DNA from: Acidovorax sp. T1
Lineage (GTDB): Bacteria; Pseudomonadota; Gammaproteobacteria; Burkholderiales; Burkholderiaceae_C
Length of the DNA stretch: 64,000 nucleotides
Assembly: GCF_002176815.1 (NCBI RefSeq)
Contig: NZ_CP021648.1
Coordinates: 1,744,001-1,808,000 of the forward strand
Direction of reading: 5' to 3'
Below, piece after piece: positions 25,394 through 36,354 of this stretch. The translations under genes and the position numbers were made by a program. Under the pieces are notes generated by a model. It made no database searches. It worked only from the letters and a program-made list of their open reading frames with translations, and was not told where the DNA came from. Position 1 is the first letter of the stretch. Each line of letters begins with the position of its first letter.

Positions 25394-27985
25394 TCAGGCC
25401 GAGAGCGCCTGCAGCAACTCGGTCTCGATCTCGATCTGCCGCGCGTTGCTTTGCAGCTCGGGTCCCTGGATCAGAAAGGTGTCTTCGACACGTTCCCCCA
25501 GCGTACTCACCTTGGCCAGTTGCACGCTGAGCTGGTGGCGTGCCAGCACGCGCGCCACCAGATAAAGCAAACCGGCGCGGTCGCTGGCCGAGATGCCCAG
25601 CAGCCAGCGCTGGGCTTTTTCGTCGGGGCGCAAGGTCACCCTTGGTGCCACCGGAAAGCTCTTGACGCGGCGTGACACGCGCCGCACGGCCGGCTCGGGC
25701 AGCGGGCCACCGGTTTCGATGGCGCGCATCAGGTCGCTTTCGACCATGTGCGTGAGTTCGCGGTAATGGCCTGGCTGGGCAGAGGCCACCACCTGGAAGG
25801 TGTCGAGCGCATGGCCGTTGTTGGCCGTGTGCACGCGTGCATCCAGAATGCTGAAGCCGGCACGGTCAAAGTAGCTGCAGATGCGGGCAAACAGGTCTGC
25901 CTGATCGGGCGCGTAAACCATCACCTGCAATCCCTCGCCCGCGAGCGACTGGCGCGCGCGCACCACGGGCTGGGGTGCGCCGACATGGCGAGAGAGGTGG
26001 CGGGTGTGCCATGCAATGTCGGCCGCCTCGTGGCGCATGAAGTAGCTCACATCCAGCGTTGCCCACAGCGCCTTGTGCGCCTCGAAGGGCAGGGCGTTGA
26101 GTGCCAGCAACACCAGCGCCTCGCGCTTGCGGGCCTCGATCTCGGCGGCTGCGTCGGGGGCCCGGCCACCCAGCGTGCGCAGGGTGGCGCGGTACAGGTC
26201 TTCCAGCAGCTTGCCTTTCCAGGCGTTCCAGACCTTGGGGCTGGTGCCACGGATGTCTGCCACCGTGAGCAGGTACATGGCCGTGAGGTTGCGCTCATTG
26301 CCGACACGTTGGGCAAAGGCGGCAATCACGTCCGGATCACTCAGGTCCTGCTTTTGCGCCACCGTGCTCATGGTGAGGTGCTCGCGCACCAGGAACTCGA
26401 TGAGCCGGGCATCTTCGCGGTCCACGCCATGCTGTCGGCAAAAGCGCCGCACTTCCATGGCGCCGATCTGCGAATGGTCGCCGCCGCGGCCCTTGCCGAT
26501 GTCGTGGAAAAGGGCCGCCACATAAAGAATCCATGGTTTGTCCCAGCCAGCGGCAAGCTGCGAGCAAAACGGGTACTCGTGCGTGTGCTCAGCCATGAAG
26601 AAGCGGCGCATGTTGCGCAACACCATCAGGATGTGCTGGTCCACCGTGTACACATGGAACAGGTCGTGCTGCATCTGCCCCACGATGCCGCGAAACGCCC
26701 ACAGATAGCGCCCCAGCACCGAGGTCTGGTTCATCAGCCGCATGGCATGCGTGATGCCCGAGGGTTGCTGCAGGATGCGCATGAACGCGGCGCGGTTGAC
26801 CGGGTCGCGCCGGAAGGCGCCATCCATCACGCCGCGCGCGTTGTAGAGCGCACGCAGGGTGCGGGCTGAAAGATCCTTGAGCCCGGAAGTCGTCTGGTGC
26901 AGCAAGAAGGTTTCCAGAATCGCGTGTGGATCGCGCTCGTACAGGTCATCGCTGGCCACCTCGATGAGCCCGGCTTTCTCGAAAAAGCGCGCGTTGATGG
27001 GGCGCGGCGCGTGGGTCGAGGGGTTCAGGCGCTCTTCGATGTTGAGCAGCAGGATCTGGCTGAGTTGCGACATGGCCTTGGCCGCCCAGTAATAGCGGCG
27101 CATCAGGGCTTCGCTGGCGCGCATGGGCAGGCCCGTGCCATCCGGAGCTTGCGAGCGGTAGCCAAACGATTCGGCCACTGCTGTCTGCAGGTCGAACACC
27201 AGCCGGTCTTCATGGCGCCCAGCAATGGCGTGCAGGCGTGCCCGCACCAGGCACAGCAGGGCCTCGTTGCGCTCGATCTGCCGCACTTCGAACGCCGTGG
27301 CCAGGCCGCTGGCAGTCAGCTCTTTCCAGGTATGGCCCAGGCCGGCGGCACTGGCCACCCACAAAATCATCTGCAGGTCGCGCAGGCCCCCGGGCGACTC
27401 CTTGCAGTTGGGTTCCAGCGCGTACGGCGTGTTTTCGTATTTGGTGTGCCGCTGGCGCATCTCCAGTGTCTTGGCCACCAGAAATGCCTGCGGGTTCATC
27501 TGTGCGCGGTATTGCTGCTGGAACTGTGCAAACAGTGCCCCATTGCCGCAAATCAGGCGGGCCTCCAGCAGCGAGGTCTGCACCGTCACATCCTGCGCCG
27601 CTTCGGCCAGGCATTCCGCCACGGTGCGCACGCTGGAGCCAATTTCCAGGCCCGCATCCCAGCAGCTGCCAATGAAGCTCTCCAGTTGGGCGCGCAACTG
27701 GCACCCCGACTCTGTTGTGCAACCTTCGGGCAGCAGCAGCAATACATCGACATCGGAATAAGGAAACAGCTCATCCCGCCCGAAGCCGCCCACGGCCACC
27801 AGGGCCAGGTCGGCGGGGAGCTGGGCGCGCCGCCATAGTGCCTGCAGCAGCCCGCCCGCCAGGGTGGAGAGCTTGCGCAGCATCAGGCGGATGCCGCGGG
27901 TCGAGGCGCCGGTAGCCTGCATGGAGGCGAGCAGGGCCGTCTTGTCGCGGCGGTAGGCGTTCCGCAGGGCGTGAATTTCGGTCAT
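25394..27985 (-). CDS. glnD: Bifunctional [protein-PII] uridylyltransferase / uridylyl-removing enzyme
   Basis: An 863-residue nitrogen-status sensor that uridylylates PII when glutamine is low and removes UMP when it is high. The nucleotidyltransferase motif [15 protein letters not shown] lies near residues 66-80. A central HD hydrolase domain carries [12 protein letters not shown], and two ACT domains at the C-terminus bind glutamine ([17 protein letters not shown].., [17 protein letters not shown]..). The start at 27985 ([12 protein letters not shown]) is preferred over a TTG four codons upstream. It lies 67 bases after map and is probably co-transcribed with it. Confidence 0.96.
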   Translation of the reverse strand: MTEIHALRNAYRRDKTALLASMQATGASTRGIRLMLRKLSTLAGGLLQALWRRAQLPADLALVAVGGFGRDELFPYSDVDVLLLLPEGCTTESGCQLRAQLESFIGSCWDAGLEIGSSVRTVAECLAEAAQDVTVQTSLLEARLICGNGALFAQFQQQYRAQMNPQAFLVAKTLEMRQRHTKYENTPYALEPNCKESPGGLRDLQMILWVASAAGLGHTWKELTASGLATAFEVRQIERNEALLCLVRARLHAIAGRHEDRLVFDLQTAVAESFGYRSQAPDGTGLPMRASEALMRRYYWAAKAMSQLSQILLLNIEERLNPSTHAPRPINARFFEKAGLIEVASDDLYERDPHAILETFLLHQTTSGLKDLSARTLRALYNARGVMDGAFRRDPVNRAAFMRILQQPSGITHAMRLMNQTSVLGRYLWAFRGIVGQMQHDLFHVYTVDQHILMVLRNMRRFFMAEHTHEYPFCSQLAAGWDKPWILYVAALFHDIGKGRGGDHSQIGAMEVRRFCRQHGVDREDARLIEFLVREHLTMSTVAQKQDLSDPDVIAAFAQRVGNERNLTAMYLLTVADIRGTSPKVWNAWKGKLLEDLYRATLRTLGGRAPDAAAEIEARKREALVLLALNALPFEAHKALWATLDVSYFMRHEAADIAWHTRHLSRHVGAPQPVVRARQSLAGEGLQVMVYAPDQADLFARICSYFDRAGFSILDARVHTANNGHALDTFQVVASAQPGHYRELTHMVESDLMRAIETGGPLPEPAVRRVSRRVKSFPVAPRVTLRPDEKAQRWLLGISASDRAGLLYLVARVLARHQLSVQLAKVSTLGERVEDTFLIQGPELQSNARQIEIETELLQALSA

Positions 27986-28052
27986 GGGCAAGGGCAATGA
28001 AGGAAGCGGTGGGCCATGACCTGTACAAGCAAGAGTCGTGCGCGCAGGCGCT

Positions 28053-28868
28053 TCAGGTTTTTGTGGCGGTCACAAAGGCCGGCAGCGGGGGAGATCCGGC
28101 CGAGAGCGTCATCACCTCGTAGCCCGTTTCGGTGACCAGCACCGTGTGCTCCCACTGGGCCGACAGGCTGTGGTCCTTGGTGACGATGGTCCAGCCGTCG
28201 TTGCCGAACTCCTTGATCTCGCGCCGGCCGGCATTGATCATGGGCTCGATGGTGAACACCATGCCGGGCTGGAGTTCTTCCAGCGTGCCGGGGCGGCCGT
28301 AGTGCAGCACCTGGGGCTCTTCGTGGAACACCTTGCCGATGCCGTGGCCGCAGAACTCGCGCACCACCGAAAAACCATGCCCTTCGGCAAATTTTTGAAT
28401 GGCGTGGCCAATGTCGCCCAGGTGTGCACCGGGGCGCACCTGCTGGATGCCCAGCCACATCGCGTCATAGGTGAGCGCAGACAGGCGCTTGGCGGCAATC
28501 GAGCACTCGCCGATCAGGTACATGCGGCTGTTGTCGCCAAACCAGCCGTCCTTGGTGATCACGGTGACATCCACATTGACGATGTCGCCCTTTTTCAGCG
28601 GCTTGTCATTGGGGATGCCATGGCACACCACATGGTTGACCGAGGTGCACAGCGAGCCAGGGTAGGGCGGATAGCCCGGCGGCTGGTAGCCCACGGTGGC
28701 AGAAATGGTGCCCTGCGCGGCCATGCATTCGGCGCCCAGGCGGTCGATTTCCTTGGTGGTGATGCCGGGTTTGATGTGCGGTGCGATGTAGTCCAGCACT
28801 TCAGAGGCCAGGCGGCAGGCTTCGCGCATGCCGGCGATGTCTTCTGCGGTTTTGATGGTGATGCTCAT
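28053..28868 (-). CDS. map: Methionine aminopeptidase type I
   Basis: A 271-residue metalloprotease removing N-terminal Met from new proteins. The metal-ligand pattern is clear: VNVDVT and GDNSR-region Asp residues, [13 protein letters not shown] (His) and FTIEPM / HTVLVTETG (Glu). It is a type I enzyme, without the long insertion of type II. The map-glnD order is common in betaproteobacteria. It is divergent from purL. Confidence 0.96.
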   Translation of the reverse strand: MSITIKTAEDIAGMREACRLASEVLDYIAPHIKPGITTKEIDRLGAECMAAQGTISATVGYQPPGYPPYPGSLCTSVNHVVCHGIPNDKPLKKGDIVNVDVTVITKDGWFGDNSRMYLIGECSIAAKRLSALTYDAMWLGIQQVRPGAHLGDIGHAIQKFAEGHGFSVVREFCGHGIGKVFHEEPQVLHYGRPGTLEELQPGMVFTIEPMINAGRREIKEFGNDGWTIVTKDHSLSAQWEHTVLVTETGYEVMTLSAGSPPLPAFVTATKT

Positions 28869-28970
28869 GCCGCAATTATCCCATCGCCCCCCAAGCCTTG
28901 CTGGTCAAGGGCATGGGCTGTGCCCCGCTCCCGGTAAAATGGCAGGCTGCGCTACAAGCATCCCTTGCGT

Positions 28971-29020
28971 CATCAGGCCGGGCAGCGACCACCTTTGCAG
29001 GAGGGGCGAGCCCGGTGATG
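28971..29020 (+). promoter_or_regulatory. Structured 5' leader hairpin of purL
   Basis: Arms CATCAGGCCGGGC (28971-28983) and GCCCGGTGATG (29010-29020) form an 11-bp stem with a 2-base bulge, ending 53 bases before the purL start. A TAAAAT hexamer at 28935-28940 could be the -10 element. I do not recognise a known riboswitch. Confidence 0.4.
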
Positions 29021-29072
29021 CAGGAGGACCGGCGCGCCTTACCCCCTCTCACATTCCGAACAGGCCGCTACC

Positions 29073-32000
29073 GTGACCTTGCACATGACCACGCTGGCGG
29101 GCGGCAACGCCCTCAGCAACTTTCGCGCACAGCAGCTTCAGCCCGCCCTGGAGGCCATTCACCCCAAAATCAGCGGGATTGCGGCACGCTTCGTGCACCT
29201 GGTGGCGACCGATGCCGCGCCCACAGCCCCCGAGCGCGAGCGCCTGGCCGCCTTGCTGACTTATGGCGACCCGTATGCGGGATCCGAAGACGGCGCCGTG
29301 ATCATCGTCACGCCCCGCCTGGGCACGCTGTCGCCCTGGGCGTCCAAGGCCACCGACATTGCGCGCAACTGCGGCCTGGCCATTCGCCGGGTCGAGCGCA
29401 TCACCGAATACCGCATCAGCCTCAAGGCCGGTCTGCTGGGCAAGGCGCCCGAGCTGACCGCCGAGCAACTGGCTCAGGTGGCGGCCTTGCTGCATGACCG
29501 CATGACTGAATCCGTGGTGGCCGACCGTGCGGCTGCAGCCGCGTTGTTCACCGAACTGCAGCCGGCGCCCATGGAGCATGTCGATGTGCTGTCCGGTGGC
29601 CCTGAGCAAGGCAGGAAGGCCCTGGAGGCCGCCAACACCCGCTTTGGCCTGGCCCTGGCCGATGACGAAATCGACTACCTCGTGACCGCCTTCACGGGCC
29701 TGGCGCGCAACCCCACCGATGTGGAGCTGATGATGTTCGCGCAGGCCAACAGCGAGCACTGCCGCCACAAAATCTTCAATGCGCAGTTCACCATCGACGG
29801 CGTGGCGCAAGACAAGAGCCTGTTCGGCATGATCCGCCACACGCACCAGCTGGCGCCGCAGCACACGGTGGTGGCGTATTCCGACAACGCATCGGTCATG
29901 GAAGGCCATCAGGTGGAGCGGTTTGTAGCCAAAATGGCATCTAGCGCTTATCCATCAAGCGCTAGCAGCTATCAAAAAAGTAGCGCAACCCACCATGTGC
30001 TGATGAAGGTGGAGACGCACAATCACCCCACGGCGATATCGCCGTTTCCGGGCGCCTCCACCGGAGCGGGCGGTGAAATCCGTGACGAGGGCGCCACCGG
30101 CCGTGGCTCCAAGCCCAAGGCCGGCATGACGGGGTTCACGGTGTCCAAGCTCTGGGGCAGCACGCTGGGCAAGCCCGAGCATATCGCCAGCCCCTTGCAG
30201 ATCATGGTGGAAGGTCCGCTGGGCGGCGCCGCGTTCAACAACGAGTTCGGCCGGCCCAACCTGCTGGGCTACTTCCGTGAGTACGAGCAGACCGTGGCGG
30301 GCGTGGACCGGGGCTACCACAAGCCCATCATGATCGCGGGCGGCCTGGGCGTCATCGACGCCGAGCTCACCCAAAAAATCGAATTCCCTGCGGGCTCGCT
30401 GCTGATCCAGCTGGGCGGCCCCGGCATGCGCATCGGCATGGGCGGCAGCGCCGCCAGCTCCATGGCCACCGGCACCAATGCCGCCGAACTGGACTTCGAC
30501 TCGGTGCAGCGCGGCAATCCCGAGATCGAGCGCCGTGCGCAAGAGGTCATCAACCACTGCTGGGCGCAGGGCGCGGCCAACCCCATCCTCGCCATCCACG
30601 ACGTGGGCGCGGGTGGCCTCTCGAACGCCTTCCCCGAGCTGACCAATGACGCAGGCCGTGGCGCACGCTTTGACCTGCGCGCGGTGCAGCTCGAAGAATC
30701 GGGCATGGCGCCCAAGGAAATCTGGAGCAACGAGTCGCAAGAGCGCTACGTGCTGGCGATTGCGCCCGAATCGCTGGAGCAGTTCAAGGCCTTTTGCGAG
30801 CGCGAGCGCTGCCCGTTTGCCGTGATCGGCACGGCTACTGAAGAACGCCAGCTGGTGCTGCACGACCCCGCCGCCACGGCCGACGACCAGAAGCTGCCCG
30901 TGGACATGCCCATGAACGTGCTGCTGGGCAAGCCGCCCAAGATGCACCGCGATGTGAAGACCGTGGAGCGCCAGTTCGCACCGATGGACTTGACCGGCGT
31001 GCCGCTGCAAAAGGCTGTGATTGACGTGCTGGCCCACCCCACGGTGGCGTCCAAGCGCTTTCTCATCACCATTGGCGACCGCACCGTGGGTGGCCTGAGC
31101 CACCGCGACCAGATGGTCGGCCCCTGGCAGGTGCCCGTGGCCGATTGCGCCGTCACGCTGGCCGATTTCAAGGGCTTCGCCGGTGAGGCCATGAGCATGG
31201 GCGAACGCACGCCGCTGGCCGCCATCAACGCGCCCGCCTCGGGCCGCATGGCCGTGGCCGAGGCGCTGACCAACCTGCTGGCCGCGCCGATTGAGCTGCC
31301 GCGCGTGAAGCTCAGTGCCAACTGGATGGCCGCCTGTGGCGAACCCGGCGAGGATGCCGACCTGTACGCCACCGTCAAGGCCGTGGGCATGGAGCTGTGC
31401 CCGGCGTTGGGCATATCGATCCCTGTGGGCAAGGACAGCCTGTCGATGCGCACGCAGTGGACTGAGCCGCAAGGCGAATCCGGTTCGGGCGGCGAAAAGA
31501 AAAAGGTCACCTCACCCGTGAGCCTGATCGTGAGCGCCTTTGCCTCGCTGCCCGATGTGCGCGGCACGCTCACGCCCCAGCTCAACGCCACCGAAGACGA
31601 CACCACGCTGGTGCTGGTGGACCTGGGCAAGGGCCAAAGCCGCATGGGCGGCAGCATCCTGGGCCAGACACTGGACCAGAGCGGCGATGTGGCGCCCGAT
31701 GTGGATGACCCGCAAGACCTGGTGAACCTCGTCAACGCCGTGAACGCGCTGCGCGCCAAGGGCCAGATCCTGGCCTACCACGACCGCAGCGATGGTGGCC
31801 TGCTGGCGGCAGTGGCTGAAATGGCCTTTGCCGGCCATGTGGGCGTGGCCCTGAACGTGGACATGCTCGTGACCGAGGGCGACGGCATCAGCGACAGCCG
31901 CATGGAAACCGGCGACGCCAAGAACTGGGCGCAGCAGGTGAGCGCGCGCCGCGAAGAGCTCACACTCAAGGCCCTGTTCAACGAAGAACTGGGCGTGGTG

Positions 32001-33113
32001 CTGCAAGTGCGCACGGCAGAGCGCAACGCGGTCATGCAGACGCTGCGCGAGCATGGTCTGTCGAAGTTCAGCCACTTTGTGGGCAAGACGCGTCCGGCAT
32101 CGTCCAGCATCGAAGCCGGCAAGGGCCAGCTGCAGGTCTGGCGCGATGCCAAGGCCGTGTTCAGCGCGCCGCTGGCCGACCTGCACCAGGTGTGGGATGC
32201 CGTGAGCTGGAAGATCTGCCAGCAGCGCGACAACCCCGCCAATGCAGACGCCGAGCACGCCGCTGCAGGCGCGCCCACCGACCCCGGCATGCATCTGCAC
32301 CTCACGTTCGATGCGACCGACAACGTTGCCGCGCCGTTCCTGAAACTCGCGCGCCCCAAGGTCGCCATCCTGCGCGAGCAGGGAGTTAATTCGCATGTGG
32401 AGATGGCCTACGCCTTCACCGAGGCGGGTTTTGAGGCCTACGACGTGCACATGACCGACCTGCAGACCGGCCGCGTGAAGCTCGAAGACTTCCAGGGCGT
32501 GGTGGCCTGTGGCGGTTTCAGTTACGGCGACACGCTGGGCGCGGGCATTGGCTGGGCGCGCAGCATTACCTTCAACCCGGTGCTGGCTGCGCAGTTCCAG
32601 GGCTTCTTTGGTCGCACCGACACGTTTGGCCTCGGTGTGTGCAACGGCTGCCAGATGTTTGCCGAGCTGGCCGACATCATCCCCGGCGCGCAAGACTGGC
32701 CGCGCTTCACCACCAACCAGAGCGAGCGCTTCGAGGCCCGCCTGTCCATGGTGGAGGTGCTCGAATCGCCCAGCCTGTTCTTTGCGGGCATGGCCGGCAG
32801 CCGCCTGCCGATCGCCGTGGCGCATGGCGAGGGCTATGCCAACTTCAAATACCGCGGCAACGCGGCGCAGGCCATTGCGGCCATGCGTTTTGTGGACAAC
32901 CACGGCGCGGCCACCGAGCAGTACCCGTTCAACCCCAACGGCAGCGCGGGCGGCCTGACAGCGGTGACCACGGCCGACGGACGCTTTACGGCCATGATGC
33001 CGCACCCCGAGCGCGTGTTCCGCAACGTGCAGATGAGCTGGACCAGTGGCGACCCGAGTGCCCTGAGCCCCTGGATGCGCATCTGGCGCAACGCCCGCAA
33101 GTGGGTGGGGTGA
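29073..33113 (+). CDS. purL: Phosphoribosylformylglycinamidine synthase (single-chain)
   Basis: A 1346-residue large PurL of de novo purine synthesis, converting FGAR and glutamine to FGAM with ATP. Order: N-terminal domain, two AIR-synthase-like halves ([49 protein letters not shown]), and a C-terminal class I glutamine amidotransferase with nucleophile in GVCNGCQMF and a late His-Pro-Glu. It is about 50 residues longer than E. coli PurL (1295). Part of the excess (residues about 287-304) is encoded by an in-frame copy of the dispersed repeat. The start is GTG at 29073; an ATG four codons later is an alternative. Confidence 0.96.
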   Translation: MTLHMTTLAGGNALSNFRAQQLQPALEAIHPKISGIAARFVHLVATDAAPTAPERERLAALLTYGDPYAGSEDGAVIIVTPRLGTLSPWASKATDIARNCGLAIRRVERITEYRISLKAGLLGKAPELTAEQLAQVAALLHDRMTESVVADRAAAAALFTELQPAPMEHVDVLSGGPEQGRKALEAANTRFGLALADDEIDYLVTAFTGLARNPTDVELMMFAQANSEHCRHKIFNAQFTIDGVAQDKSLFGMIRHTHQLAPQHTVVAYSDNASVMEGHQVERFVAKMASSAYPSSASSYQKSSATHHVLMKVETHNHPTAISPFPGASTGAGGEIRDEGATGRGSKPKAGMTGFTVSKLWGSTLGKPEHIASPLQIMVEGPLGGAAFNNEFGRPNLLGYFREYEQTVAGVDRGYHKPIMIAGGLGVIDAELTQKIEFPAGSLLIQLGGPGMRIGMGGSAASSMATGTNAAELDFDSVQRGNPEIERRAQEVINHCWAQGAANPILAIHDVGAGGLSNAFPELTNDAGRGARFDLRAVQLEESGMAPKEIWSNESQERYVLAIAPESLEQFKAFCERERCPFAVIGTATEERQLVLHDPAATADDQKLPVDMPMNVLLGKPPKMHRDVKTVERQFAPMDLTGVPLQKAVIDVLAHPTVASKRFLITIGDRTVGGLSHRDQMVGPWQVPVADCAVTLADFKGFAGEAMSMGERTPLAAINAPASGRMAVAEALTNLLAAPIELPRVKLSANWMAACGEPGEDADLYATVKAVGMELCPALGISIPVGKDSLSMRTQWTEPQGESGSGGEKKKVTSPVSLIVSAFASLPDVRGTLTPQLNATEDDTTLVLVDLGKGQSRMGGSILGQTLDQSGDVAPDVDDPQDLVNLVNAVNALRAKGQILAYHDRSDGGLLAAVAEMAFAGHVGVALNVDMLVTEGDGISDSRMETGDAKNWAQQVSARREELTLKALFNEELGVVLQVRTAERNAVMQTLREHGLSKFSHFVGKTRPASSSIEAGKGQLQVWRDAKAVFSAPLADLHQVWDAVSWKICQQRDNPANADAEHAAAGAPTDPGMHLHLTFDATDNVAAPFLKLARPKVAILREQGVNSHVEMAYAFTEAGFEAYDVHMTDLQTGRVKLEDFQGVVACGGFSYGDTLGAGIGWARSITFNPVLAAQFQGFFGRTDTFGLGVCNGCQMFAELADIIPGAQDWPRFTTNQSERFEARLSMVEVLESPSLFFAGMAGSRLPIAVAHGEGYANFKYRGNAAQAIAAMRFVDNHGAATEQYPFNPNGSAGGLTAVTTADGRFTAMMPHPERVFRNVQMSWTSGDPSALSPWMRIWRNARKWVG
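29931..29986 (-). repeat. Dispersed repeat copy embedded in frame in purL
   Basis: A near-perfect palindrome, TAGCGCTTATCCATCAAGC continuing to GCGCTAGCAGCTATC, flanked by AAAATGGC and AAAAAAGTAGC. It is among the best-conserved copies in the window, and lies wholly inside purL, just before the conserved [12 protein letters not shown] motif. It encodes the Ser/Ala-rich stretch [17 protein letters not shown] without a stop. Confidence 0.85.
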
Positions 33114-33150
33114 TCGTTTTCTGACCGGCCGGGCTGCGGGCCCGCGCCAT

Positions 33151-33191
33151 GCGAAAAGGCTGGGTCCTCGTGGCCTGGCCTTTTCGCTTTT
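33151..33191 (+). terminator. Intrinsic terminator of purL
   Basis: Stem GCGAAAAGG / CCTTTTCGC with a 19-base loop and a short T-run, 38 bases after the purL stop. Confidence 0.7.
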
Positions 33192-33319
33192 GGGGCGGGT
33201 TGACACGGTCAGTTCGGTCATTTCAGTAATCTATTGCGCTGCGCGCCGCCCGCAGTCCATGCAACCGGCGCGGCCCAGGTCAGTGCCACCGTGGAACTGG
33301 CTTTGCCAGGCCACGGGTG

Positions 33320-33362
33320 GCGTCCCCTTGGGGGGAAGACGCGAAGCGGCTCAGGGGGGCAC
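33320..33362. repeat. REP-like GC-rich palindrome
   Basis: CCCCTTGGGGGGAAGACGCG followed by AAGCGGCTCAGGGGGG. I recall near-identical elements scattered through Comamonadaceae genomes at gene ends; only one copy occurs here, so its repetitive nature cannot be shown from this window. Confidence 0.45.
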
Positions 33363-33363
33363 C

Positions 33364-34062
33364 TTAACCCTTGCGTTGGTACACCAGCAGGCGCCCCTTG
33401 TAGGCTGGCAGATCGCCCCGCACCGGGTGGTCCAGCCGCTCCTCGACCACTTCGAAGCGGTGGGCTGCCATCTGCTTGTGGAATGCCGCGCGGTTGCCGC
33501 GGTTGGGGTCCACGATCCAGATTTGTGCACCCACGCCCGCGTGGCGGTCGATGAAACCCGCCAGCGTGGCGCGCGCATCGCGCTCATACAGCACATCGCT
33601 GCCCATGATCAGATCAAACTGCCCCTGCACGGCGCTGGCCTCTGGCGGCGCCTCGTCTTCAGATGCGGCTGGCGCGCCCCATTGCCCCGTGCGGTATTTC
33701 ATGGGCGGCAAGGCGTTGAGCCGCAGGTTTTCCAGCAAGAAGGGATTGGCCAGCGGGTGGCAGTCGCTGGCCGTCACATCGATGCCGCGGCGGTGGCACA
33801 CCAGGCTGGCCAGCCCCAGGCCGCAGCCGATTTCCAGCACCCGCTCGTTCGTGCGCAAGGGGCGCAGGGCCATGCGCGCCGCCAGCTGGGCGCCTGAGGG
33901 CCACAACAGGCCAAATATTGGCCAGGCCGCCGACGAGATGCCCAGGCGTTCTGCCGCGCCCAGAGGGTCAAAAAATTGCTGGTGATCGCGCAGCGAACGG
34001 ATCAGCAGGTTGTCCACGCCCGCAATCGGGACGCTTTCCTGTTTGGTGAGATAGCCTGGCAT
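33364..34062 (-). CDS. Class I SAM-dependent methyltransferase
   Basis: A 232-residue Rossmann-fold methyltransferase of the lysine-methyltransferase/METTL-like (methyltransferase-16) type. Motif I is VLEIGCGLGLASLV, the post-I acidic residue is in VTASDCHPLA, and motif IV is IMGSDVLYE, the typical (D/S)DVLYE signature of small protein methyltransferases. The substrate is unknown. The start at 34062 (MPGYLTKQE) is chosen because the upstream extension looks untranslated. It is convergent with purL. Confidence 0.85.
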   Translation of the reverse strand: MPGYLTKQESVPIAGVDNLLIRSLRDHQQFFDPLGAAERLGISSAAWPIFGLLWPSGAQLAARMALRPLRTNERVLEIGCGLGLASLVCHRRGIDVTASDCHPLANPFLLENLRLNALPPMKYRTGQWGAPAASEDEAPPEASAVQGQFDLIMGSDVLYERDARATLAGFIDRHAGVGAQIWIVDPNRGNRAAFHKQMAAHRFEVVEERLDHPVRGDLPAYKGRLLVYQRKG

Positions 34063-34284
34063 GGCGGGGCGCGAAGCCCATGTCAGGGGACCCCGAAGTG
34101 GTGGGTGAGCCGCCGAGTATGCGCTTGCCGGCGCCCGCTGTGTCCCGGCCCGTTGGTGGGACATGCGGCAGCGGGCTGCATGGGTTGCCACGGTGCGTTG
34201 CTATAGTGCACGCCACGCAGCGGATCTGACGGTTGCCCTTGACCTGCTCCCGCTCGTTTTCACCTGTTTTTACAAGGAATTTCC

Positions 34285-35274
34285 ATGGCCGCTGGCAGCC
34301 TTCTCGCATTGTTGGACGATATTGCGACCATCCTCGACGACGTGGCCCTCATGACCAAGGTGGCGGCCAAAAAAAGCGTTGCCATGGCCGATGACGTGTC
34401 GGTCATGACCAAGGTAGCGGTGCAAAAAACGGCGGGCGTGCTGGGCGACGATCTGGCGCTCAATGCCCAGCAGGTCACGGGTGTGCGTGCCGACCGCGAG
34501 ATTCCGGTGGTCTGGGCCGTGGCCAAGGGGTCGCTGGTGAACAAGGCCATCTTGGTGCCGGCGGCGCTGCTCATTAGCGCCTTCGCGCCCTGGGCGGTGA
34601 CGCCGCTGCTCATGGTGGGCGGCGCCTTCTTGTGCTTCGAGGGGTTTGAAAAGCTGGCGCACAAGTTTCTGCACAGCCCCCACCAGGACGAGGCCGCGCA
34701 CGAAAGCCATGTCCAGGCCAACGCCAATCCGGCCGTGGACCTGGTGGCTTTCGAAAAAGACAAGATCAAGGGCGCCGTTCGCACCGACTTCATCCTGTCG
34801 GCGGAAATCATCGCCATCACCCTGGGCACGGTGGCGGGTGCGCCGTTTGTGCAGCAAGTGGCCGTGCTCGTGGGTATTGCGCTGGCGATGACGGCGGGGG
34901 TTTATGGCCTGGTGGCGGGCATCGTCAAGCTCGACGACCTGGGGCTGTGGCTCAACCAGAAGCCCGGCGCTGCAGCCCGTGCGCTGGGCGCGGGCATTGT
35001 GCGCTCCGCGCCCTGGCTGATGAAGGCCCTTTCGGTGGCGGGCACGGCGGCCATGTTTCTGGTGGGCGGCGGCATCCTGGTGCACGGGGTTCCCGCGGTG
35101 CACCATGCCGTGGAGGCCATGGGCGCCGCGGCGGCCCTGTGGCCTGTTGGCGGCCTGTGGGCGGTGCTGGTTCCCAACCTGCTGAACGCGGTCATCGGCA
35201 TTGTGGCCGGTGGCCTGGTGCTGGCGGGTGTGACCCTGCTGACCCGGCTGCGCAAGGGCGCCACGGCACATTGA
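34285..35274 (+). CDS. DUF808 (YedI-type) membrane protein
   Basis: A 329-residue inner-membrane protein of the DUF808 family (E. coli YedI). The N-terminal segment [17 protein letters not shown] and the repeated [11 protein letters not shown] / [11 protein letters not shown] motif are typical, followed by several hydrophobic helices (about 85-110, 170-215, 240-325). Function is not established. AAGGAATTTCC precedes the ATG. It stands alone, divergent from the methyltransferase gene. Confidence 0.88.
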   Translation: MAAGSLLALLDDIATILDDVALMTKVAAKKSVAMADDVSVMTKVAVQKTAGVLGDDLALNAQQVTGVRADREIPVVWAVAKGSLVNKAILVPAALLISAFAPWAVTPLLMVGGAFLCFEGFEKLAHKFLHSPHQDEAAHESHVQANANPAVDLVAFEKDKIKGAVRTDFILSAEIIAITLGTVAGAPFVQQVAVLVGIALAMTAGVYGLVAGIVKLDDLGLWLNQKPGAAARALGAGIVRSAPWLMKALSVAGTAAMFLVGGGILVHGVPAVHHAVEAMGAAAALWPVGGLWAVLVPNLLNAVIGIVAGGLVLAGVTLLTRLRKGATAH

Positions 35275-35404
35275 TGCCTGGGGGGGCCGGCAACACCCTT
35301 TGGGGTAACTACCAAGAGTTTGACCTGAGGCAAGGTTGACCATTTTGCTAACAGGCTCAATGGCGGTACGGGGGTCGTCCCCGTTCAACCGCATCGAGTT
35401 CTGT

Positions 35405-35995
35405 ATGAAAAAAAATCTGCTGGCTGTCGCCGTTTTGTGTGCAATGACCTCTGGCGCTGCCTTTGCGCAGCAAGCCGAAAGCCCCTGGCTGGTGCGCGTG
35501 CGCGCCGTTCATCTGGACAGCGCCAACAAGGACAGCACGGGCCTGGGCCTGTCGGTCAACAACAAAACGATTCCTGAAGTGGACATCACGTATTTCTTCA
35601 ACAAGAACGTGGCCGCCGAGCTGATCCTCACAGTGCCGCAAAAGCACGACCTGCGTTCCAACGGCACCAACATTGGCAGCCTCAAGCACCTGCCACCCTC
35701 GCTGCTGCTGCAATACCACTTTGATGCCCCCGGCTTCAAGCCCTATGTGGGCGCCGGTGTCAACTACACGCGCTTTTCCAGCGTGAACCTGCCCGCCGGC
35801 GTGGACATCGACCGCAACAGCTGGGGCGGTGCCCTGCAGGTCGGCGTGGACATTCCGCTGACCAAGAACCTGTCTCTGAACTTTGACGTCAAGAAGGTCT
35901 ACATCCAGACCGACGTGTTCGCTGGCGGCGCCAAGGCGGGCACCTTCAAGGTCGATCCCGTGCTGGTGGGCGTGGGCCTGGGCTGGCGCTTCTGA
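35405..35995 (+). CDS. OmpW-family outer membrane protein
   Basis: A 196-residue protein: signal peptide to about residue 22 (MKKNLLAVAVLCAMTSGAAFA), then an 8-stranded OmpW-type barrel (WLVRVRAVHLDSANKD, PEVDITYFFNKNVAAELILTVPQKHDL, LPPSLLLQYHF, FKPYVGAGVNYT) ending in a terminal Phe (GVGLGWRF). OmpW proteins form small hydrophobic channels and are often tied to anaerobic or stress responses. The start at 35405 gives a proper signal peptide; the longer frame does not. Confidence 0.92.
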   Translation: MKKNLLAVAVLCAMTSGAAFAQQAESPWLVRVRAVHLDSANKDSTGLGLSVNNKTIPEVDITYFFNKNVAAELILTVPQKHDLRSNGTNIGSLKHLPPSLLLQYHFDAPGFKPYVGAGVNYTRFSSVNLPAGVDIDRNSWGGALQVGVDIPLTKNLSLNFDVKKVYIQTDVFAGGAKAGTFKVDPVLVGVGLGWRF

Positions 35996-36046
35996 TGCCA
36001 GGGCGCTGAGCGAGCGGCGCCTTGTCAAACGACCCCAAGGTGAACG

Positions 36047-36074
36047 GGCTGGCGCTTGCGCCGGCCTTTTTTTT
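36047..36074 (+). terminator. Intrinsic terminator of the OmpW gene
   Basis: Stem GGCTGGCGC / GCGCCGGCC followed by eight T, 51 bases after the stop. Confidence 0.85.
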
Positions 36075-36137
36075 GGGCGATTCCCGTTGGGCAGAAGCGG
36101 TGCAGCAGACTGCGCGTTTTGCGCAGCGGTGAAGGGT

Positions 36138-36199
36138 TTGCTACTTAAATAATAGCTACTAGCGCTTGATGGTATTGGGCTGAAGCCGAAAAATAATGG
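36138..36199 (+). repeat. Dispersed repeat copy upstream of egtD
   Basis: TTGCTACTTAAATAATAGCT, TAGCTACTAGCGCTTG, then a degenerate second arm ending GCCGAAAAATAATGG. It lies in the 359-base gap between the OmpW gene and egtD, which otherwise holds only the terminator above. Confidence 0.7.
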
Positions 36200-36354
36200 A
36201 ATTTTTGGAGAGCCCTTGTGATGAAAGGCTGCCCGGTGCAATTCCGTTTCGGTGTATTTCTGCACTTTCCGTCGTTGCTGGCTGTCACCCAGGGTGGGCG
36301 CAGTGGGGGTAGCCTGTGGCATCCTTTCCCTCCTGTTGCCAGACGCCCACCGCC

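Noticed and set aside
35320..35333. FNR-like sequence TTGACCTGAGGCAA before the OmpW gene
   Set aside because: Only seven of ten consensus positions match, and the second half-site is poor.
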